From a virus: a stretch of DNA of 52,615 nucleotides. Numbering within the stretch: position 1 is the first letter of the stretch; every line of letters begins with the position of its first letter. The notes under the pieces were generated by a model. That model did not search any database. It was not told the DNA's origin and worked only from the letters and a program-made list of their open reading frames with translations. A program made the position numbers and the translations under genes. The stretch lies in the IMG/VR virus record IMGVR_UViG_3300045790_003108, positions 1 to 52,615 of that record; one strand, written 5' to 3'. Shown in pieces: positions 48,582 to 52,615 of the stretch.

Positions 48582-49724
48582 ATGAAAAACATTCATGTAT
48601 TCGCAGCAGAGCTGCCAGGTATCTCAGTTTTAGAAAGTAAGGTTGAAGAAGAACAAGGCGTTATTTTTACATCGCTAACAGATAACCAGTGGAGCAATTT
48701 GGGCTTTAAAGTAGACCGTCAATTTGTAGCACTGGATAACGGCTACCGCATTGATTTCACCTATAGTGCTAAAGACTACCCTAAAGCACAAGTTTTAGAG
48801 CGCATTAATGAAGTGGCAGACACTTGGCCTCACGAGCCTAGTAAAGAAGAAATGGGGAAAATAGCAGAGCAGGTTAACGCGGACTTTTGCGCTCGCTCAA
48901 TAGTAAAAACAGTTAACTTCTCAGCCTTTTATCACGAAAAAAAGCAAACGCTAATTTTTGATAGCAAAGCAGCATTAGCGCAACGTGCACTAGGTCTGCT
49001 TATAAAGCTGGTTGAATCAGTTGAAACCAAAACACTTCACTGTAGCGGCATTTCCAATTCACTAACAACCAATATGCTTGATCAGCTGAATAATTCAAAT
49101 AGCGAATACGACACCAAGCTTTACTTTGCTGGCTTTGAGGTTGGCGACTTGTTGGTTATGCAAAATAAAGATAAAGACGTTGCACGTTTTAAAGGCGATT
49201 ACCCTACCGAAAATATCAAAGAACTTATCGAGCAAGGTTACGAAATCAAAGAAATTGCTCTTTCAAAAGATGGGCTTTCATTCTACCTAAATCACAACTT
49301 CAAAATTAAAGGCGTAAAAGAGCTGTTTGAAGTTGAAGGAGCCATGTTCGATAACGCTGATGATTATGAAATACATAAGCAAGCGATAGCACTTGAGCTA
49401 ATGACAGGTCATTGCGAGCAGCTAAGAAATGCGTTCGACAAGCAAAGCTCTACCAACGAGCAGGAAGATCTAGATCAAGACGATGGGAACGAGTCATTAA
49501 TTGCCGAACACAATGCAAAGCATAAAGACAGTAACGGCAATGACGCATTTTATGAAGAAGCAAAAGCGTTTGCCATAGAGCAAGGCCAGGTATCCATATC
49601 ACGAACACAGCGCAAATTTAGAATAGGTTACAACCGCGCTGCGCGATTAATTGAGCAACTTGAAGATAACGGCATAGTTAGTGCGCCTGACTATAAAGGC
49701 CAGCGCACTGTTTTAATTAAATAA
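48582..49724 (+). CDS. RdgC homologue fused to an FtsK gamma (winged-helix) domain
   Basis: 380 aa. Residues 1 to about 290 follow RdgC: the DGYRIDFTYSAKDYPKAQV region, SIVKTVNFSAFYHEKKQTLI, FEVGDLLVMQNKDKDVARFK, EIKEIALSKDGLSFYLNHNF and the late LELMTGHCEQL match to E. coli MTGELAAL. RdgC is a ring-shaped DNA-binding protein that restrains RecA. A disordered acidic linker is at about 290-320. Residues about 321-380 are an FtsK gamma domain: ISRTQRKFRIGYNRAARLIE is nearly the FtsK recognition helix that reads KOPS and contacts XerD. No translocase motor is present. I know of no such fusion. Confidence 0.85.
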   Translation: MKNIHVFAAELPGISVLESKVEEEQGVIFTSLTDNQWSNLGFKVDRQFVALDNGYRIDFTYSAKDYPKAQVLERINEVADTWPHEPSKEEMGKIAEQVNADFCARSIVKTVNFSAFYHEKKQTLIFDSKAALAQRALGLLIKLVESVETKTLHCSGISNSLTTNMLDQLNNSNSEYDTKLYFAGFEVGDLLVMQNKDKDVARFKGDYPTENIKELIEQGYEIKEIALSKDGLSFYLNHNFKIKGVKELFEVEGAMFDNADDYEIHKQAIALELMTGHCEQLRNAFDKQSSTNEQEDLDQDDGNESLIAEHNAKHKDSNGNDAFYEEAKAFAIEQGQVSISRTQRKFRIGYNRAARLIEQLEDNGIVSAPDYKGQRTVLIK

Positions 49725-49734
49725 GGAGTAAATC

Positions 49735-50346
49735 ATGGCTAGAGGTATAAATCGAGCAATTCTTATTGGCAACTTAGGCGAAGATCCTGATGTGCGTTAC
49801 ATGCCTAACGGCAATCCAGTAGCAAAAATCAGCCTTGCAACTAGTGACAGCTACAAGGATAAAAACACAGGCCAAATGGTAGACAAAACCGAATGGCACC
49901 GCGTTATTTTCTTTGGAAAATTAGCAGAAGTTGTGGGCGAATACTGCCGCAAAGGTTCACAAATTTACGTTGAGGGTAAATTACAAACTCGCAAGTGGAC
50001 CGACCAACAAGGGCAAGAAAAGTACACGACTGAAATTATCGTCGATGGCTTTACAGGCCAAATGCAAATGCTAGGGCAAAGACAGCAAGGCCAAGCTAGC
50101 AATGCGCAAGGTGGGCAGCAACAAGGTAGTTACGGTCAAAACAACCAGGGCCAGCAAAACAACCAGGGTAATAATAATTACCAGGGCAACAACCAAGGAC
50201 AAAACAAACAGCAACAAGGTGGTTTTGCCCCAAAGCAGAATCAAGGTGTTAGCAATAGCCAATACATGAACGGTGGTCAACAAGGCGGTGCATCTAACCC
50301 TATGGGTCCAGGTGCTAACTTTGATGATGACGATATTCCGTTCTAA
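49735..50346 (+). CDS. ssb: Single-stranded DNA-binding protein
   Basis: 203 aa. OB fold at about 1-112 ([60 protein letters not shown]), Gln/Gly/Asn-rich linker, and the acidic tail DDDDIPF that recruits host replication and repair factors. It follows the RdgC fusion by 10 bases with a good GGAG site. Confidence 0.96.
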   Translation: MARGINRAILIGNLGEDPDVRYMPNGNPVAKISLATSDSYKDKNTGQMVDKTEWHRVIFFGKLAEVVGEYCRKGSQIYVEGKLQTRKWTDQQGQEKYTTEIIVDGFTGQMQMLGQRQQGQASNAQGGQQQGSYGQNNQGQQNNQGNNNYQGNNQGQNKQQQGGFAPKQNQGVSNSQYMNGGQQGGASNPMGPGANFDDDDIPF

Positions 50347-50363
50347 ATAACAAGGAGAGCCCT

Positions 50364-50996
50364 ATGTTTGAACAATTTAAAGGCAAAAAATTCAACCTTA
50401 TTTATGCTGATCCAGCTTGGCAATTTAGCAATTCAAAAACCGGTGGAACAATGACAAGCGGTGCAAAGCACCAATACAAATCAACAATGAGCGTAGACGA
50501 GCTAAAAGCTATGCCTATTGATGATATTGCGGCGGACGATTGCATATTGGTTATGTGGTACGTAGGTTCAATGCCACAAGAAGCCCTGGACGTTGTTAAG
50601 GCATGGGGCTTTACACTTAAAAATATGAATGGCTTTGTATGGAACAAGCTAACTGTAAATAACAACCCGTTTTTTGGTATGGGCTTTTGGACTCGCGCCG
50701 GTAGCGAGTCGGCCATTATCGCAGTTAAGGGCAAGCCGAAAGTAGCAAGCCGTTCAGTGCGTGCAGTAGGTAATTATGACACCGAAAGCTTAGACGAAAT
50801 ATTAGGCCGTGGCGTATTTTCCGGCGCTTACCCTATCGGACAGCATAGCGAGAAGCCAAACGAGTTTAGAGAAGCGTGTGTTGATTTGGCCGGCGATGTA
50901 CCACGCATCGAGCTATTTTCTCGCAAGCGCGTTAAAGGTTGGTCGGTTTGGGGTAATGAAGTAGGCAAGCTTAATAAAAAGGCAAAAGCAGCCTAA
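50364..50996 (+). CDS. MT-A70-type adenine methyltransferase
   Basis: 210 aa. FNLIYADPAWQF carries a DPAW motif in place of the family DPPW. GHKLMQ-like spacing follows with VMWYVGSMPQEALDVVKAWG and HSEKPNEFREACVDLAGDVPR and a final IELFSRKRVKGWSVWGNEV, all standard MT-A70. Methylates adenine in DNA; protective against host restriction is likely. GGAG upstream. The Pro-to-Ala change may affect activity but is common in phage members. Confidence 0.88.
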   Translation: MFEQFKGKKFNLIYADPAWQFSNSKTGGTMTSGAKHQYKSTMSVDELKAMPIDDIAADDCILVMWYVGSMPQEALDVVKAWGFTLKNMNGFVWNKLTVNNNPFFGMGFWTRAGSESAIIAVKGKPKVASRSVRAVGNYDTESLDEILGRGVFSGAYPIGQHSEKPNEFREACVDLAGDVPRIELFSRKRVKGWSVWGNEVGKLNKKAKAA

Positions 50997-51018
50997 TGAA
51001 ACCACGCACTAAACGCAG

Positions 51019-51039
51019 AGCGCATACCTGGTATGCGCT
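51019..51039. other. Hairpin after the methyltransferase gene
   Basis: AGCGCATAC, loop CTG, GTATGCGCT, a perfect 9-bp stem without a T tract, upstream of the 56-aa gene's site. Not a terminator by itself; may protect or process the mRNA. Confidence 0.55.
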
Positions 51040-51064
51040 AAATCAAGAGTCAGGAGCAATTAAT

Positions 51065-51235
51065 ATGAGCGGCAAAATTGTTTACCAGTGCGCTGTAAAT
51101 GGTGTTGTTGGTAAGGCGGGAAAAGCAATAGCACTTTGCGGAAAGCATAAGTTAAAAGGCGGTTGTGGCGCACATGGCAATACCAAGTGTGAACATAAAG
51201 TTAGAGTACAGAAAGATACAAAGGTGAACCCATGA
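51065..51235 (+). CDS. Small Cys/His-containing protein (56 aa)
   Basis: 56 aa from the ATG at 51065, which has AGGAG eight bases upstream; an alternative start at 50996 overlaps the methyltransferase stop but lacks this site. Contains C-x-N..., LCGKHKLKGGCGAHGNTKC: several Cys and His which could bind zinc. Function unknown. Confidence 0.58.
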   Translation: MSGKIVYQCAVNGVVGKAGKAIALCGKHKLKGGCGAHGNTKCEHKVRVQKDTKVNP

Positions 51236-51486
51236 AAAATGAAAATGCGCCAGCAATGCCACAGCCCATTGCTATGAACGAAACAGAATGCTTGTCAACA
51301 GATGAACACAAAGGCGATCGAACGCTTAGCGGTTTAACTAAGCACGAAACTGTAGCTATGCACATCTTAGCTGGGATATGCGCTAACCCTAACTACGAGC
51401 CAGAGGAGCCAAGGCATTATGATAATGCAACAGAGGATGCTTTAAGGCAGACAGAATCTTTTTTCAAAGGGCTGAAAAATGAATGA
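51232..51486 (+). CDS. Small phage protein of the GLTKxE type
   Basis: 84 aa. The middle GLTKHETVAMHILAGICANP resembles the GLTKREYFA-x-x-x-x-QGLLAN pattern of a common lambdoid early protein of unknown function. It overlaps both neighbours (ATGA at its start and eight bases at its end). Confidence 0.6.
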   Translation: MKNENAPAMPQPIAMNETECLSTDEHKGDRTLSGLTKHETVAMHILAGICANPNYEPEEPRHYDNATEDALRQTESFFKGLKNE

Positions 51487-51685
51487 GCTAGACGCGTTTA
51501 TAACACTTTTAGCAGCGGCCTTATCTATTTCCGTTCTATTTGTTCAGTCTTGGTTTTTAGGTGGCTACTTAGGCAAAAAGATAGCCTCAATTTATTTAGT
51601 GTGGGATTGCAAAAAACGCTTTCCCGAACACCCTGAAATAGTAAAGCCGTACAGGGAACACCTTAATAGTTATAAGCGAGGTTGA
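51479..51685 (+). CDS. Small single-pass membrane protein (68 aa)
   Basis: 68 aa with one clear hydrophobic helix (ITLLAAALSISVLFVQSWFL) and a basic C terminus. No family recognised. It overlaps the previous gene by eight bases. Confidence 0.58.
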   Translation: MNELDAFITLLAAALSISVLFVQSWFLGGYLGKKIASIYLVWDCKKRFPEHPEIVKPYREHLNSYKRG

Positions 51686-51687
51686 TA

Positions 51688-52104
51688 ATGAACAACGCAA
51701 AAATCAAAGCCCTAGCCTTACAGCATGGCTTTAAATTAAAAGAGCAAGAAGGCGGTGAAATGGATTTAAACGAATACGTTTATTCATTCGCCTGGGCTCT
51801 ACTTCAAAGCGGTAAGCCTAACGTATCGCATAAAGACTACTTGGCTGATTTATTAAAGGATGCCGCTAATTGTGTGCCGGAAAAAAGCGTAGGTTATCGA
51901 GTGACTATTTACGCTAATGATGTAAGCGCAGATGAACCACGTTTTCAGTGGGACTTTTTCAACGGTGTTGAGCGTAGCAATTTTGAGTGTCGCATACCTG
52001 ACACACGCGAAGAATTAAACAAAGCCCTTAACAATGCCAAAGGCTGTATGAAGTCGGCTTGTTATAGAGCTATGAACCCTGATTATGCCAAAAAGTTAGC
52101 GTAG
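51688..52104 (+). CDS. Unrecognised 138-aa early protein
   Basis: 138 aa from the ATG at 51688 (GAGGTTGATA upstream; a TTG two codons earlier is in frame). Pattern of helices and strands with SVGYRVTIYANDVSADEPRF and CRIPDTREELNKALNNA. No family recognised. First of the terminal genes; the gene after it uses the TAGGTGATTTATG initiation cassette. Confidence 0.58.
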   Translation: MNNAKIKALALQHGFKLKEQEGGEMDLNEYVYSFAWALLQSGKPNVSHKDYLADLLKDAANCVPEKSVGYRVTIYANDVSADEPRFQWDFFNGVERSNFECRIPDTREELNKALNNAKGCMKSACYRAMNPDYAKKLA

Positions 52105-52614
52105 GTGATTTATGTGTGACTGTAATATTCCAAGTGCATTCAGTGAAAAAATGCGCAAAGCAAGAAAGCCTCACAATTGCTGTGAGTGTTTGGATAAAAT
52201 AAATATTGGTGAAAATTATCAGTATTGTAGCGGGGTATGGGATGGCGAGCCAAATAGTTATAAAACTTGTATTTCATGCTTGAAATTAAGAGAAAACTAC
52301 GAATCTGAAACAGGTGAATGTGCGGCGTTCGGGCATCTAAGAGAAAGCATAAGCAATGCTTTTTATCTTAATTACGGCGTTAAAGAGTTTATCAACGATT
52401 ATCCCGAATATAGCGACGAACTTAAAAAGCTATTTTCGATAAAAAATTAGCATAGGTGATTTATGAAAACTGAAACGTGCGCTTATATCCACTGCGAAAA
52501 GGAAGCAGATTTTATTGATGCGATGGGTGACTTTGTTTGTGAGGAATGTATGGAAAGGGAGGTTCAACATGGCGGTGATTCTTATGATGACTTTCAGTCA
52601 ATAGGTGATTTATG
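52102..52614 (+). repeat. Three copies of a stop/RBS/start cassette TAGGTGATTTATG
   Basis: TAGGTGATTTATG occurs at 52102-52114, 52453-52465 and 52602-52614, each holding a GGTGA site; the first two run into an ATG start codon. The third copy ends on the final bases of the window and supplies the site of the gene that starts at position 1 if the ends are joined. Possibly a relic of gene duplication. Confidence 0.75.
52112..52450 (+). CDS. Cys-rich zinc-binding phage protein (112 aa)
   Basis: 112 aa. Opens MCDCNIPSAFSEKMRKARKP then HNCCECLDKINIGENYQYCS and GVWDGEPNSYKTCISC. The C-x-C and two C-x-x-C pairs form probable zinc ribbons; this MCDC...ARKPH.C.EC arrangement is a known phage and bacterial small family without assigned function. 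Starts from the TAGGTGATTT cassette. Confidence 0.65.
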   Translation: MCDCNIPSAFSEKMRKARKPHNCCECLDKINIGENYQYCSGVWDGEPNSYKTCISCLKLRENYESETGECAAFGHLRESISNAFYLNYGVKEFINDYPEYSDELKKLFSIKN

Positions 52615-52615
52615 A
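52463..52615 (+). CDS. 50-aa zinc-finger protein ending at the window edge
   Basis: 50 aa: MKTETCAYIHCEKEADFIDA, then FVCEECMEREVQHGGDSYDD and a short end SIGDL. Two Cys pairs (C-x4-C and C-x-x-C) suggest a single zinc finger. Its TGA stop is the last codon of the window. The start site is the TAGGTGATTT cassette at 52453. Confidence 0.6.
   Translation: MKTETCAYIHCEKEADFIDAMGDFVCEECMEREVQHGGDSYDDFQSIGDL

Noticed and set aside
1-52615. tRNA genes, CRISPR arrays, insertion sequences
   Set aside because: None was seen when reading both strands; no cloverleaf, spaced direct repeat array with unique spacers, or transposase was recognised.

Overview
The window looks like the complete genome of a temperate, podovirus-type (P22/lambda-logic) bacteriophage of a gammaproteobacterium. 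The last gene ends on the final base. Position 1 is the TTG start of the next gene, whose ribosome-binding site (AGGTGA) is found only by joining the two ends, so the molecule was probably circular or circularly permuted. The host is not named in the sequence. The RdgC, FtsK-gamma, YafO and DUF4156 homologues point to Gammaproteobacteria, and a marine Alteromonadales or Vibrionales host is a guess.

Layout. (1) 1-3938: end of the rightward operon (YafO-like toxin, terminator), then an immI-like accessory island. Two small Arc-type repressors, a 90-aa gene and a Rha/KilAC antirepressor read leftward. A larger ribbon-helix-helix protein and two lipoproteins read rightward. A perfect 11-bp inverted repeat and a good leftward promoter lie between them. 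(2) 3961-34439, leftward: the late genes. In order of transcription these are lysis (SAR-type lysozyme, Rz, Rz1, holin), packaging (TerS, TerL, portal), a RyR-domain protein, scaffold, N4_gp56-type capsid protein, head completion and adaptors, tail fibre and chaperone, a papain-like enzyme, a stabilisation protein, a 1347-aa fibre, and ejection proteins ending in a 2719-aa polyvalent protein. (3) 34440-36253: a control segment with two tandem terminators and a putative late promoter upstream of lysis, a membrane protein, a UmuD'/HumD-like protein, and a 395-bp noncoding region with about ten phased TGTTCC motifs and a terminator. (4) 36254-43454, leftward: the early operon with Cro, a CII-family regulator, DksA/TraR, O-like protein (with an internal iteron origin), P-like protein, NinB, a methyltransferase, a DUF1364 protein, RusA, Q and small genes. 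(5) 43479-44745: operators, the CI repressor, and two small exported or lipoprotein genes behind it. (6) 44807-52615 and on to 1-396, rightward: a recombination operon with Rad52-type annealing protein, a DUF1351-like protein, RdgC fused to an FtsK-gamma domain, SSB, an MT-A70 methyltransferase and small zinc-finger or membrane proteins.

How it fits together. CI (with an Ala-Gly autocleavage site) and Cro should act on a shared 20-bp operator, TTGTATAA-N4-TTAWACAA, found upstream of both early promoters. Q should read through intrinsic terminators upstream of lysis and inside the late operon. Replication should start at the 22-bp iterons inside the O gene. No integrase, excisionase, partition or protelomerase gene was recognised, so how the prophage is maintained is open. 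The RdgC-FtsK-gamma fusion is the most unusual protein and could connect the phage to host Xer/dif or KOPS biology. That is a hypothesis only.
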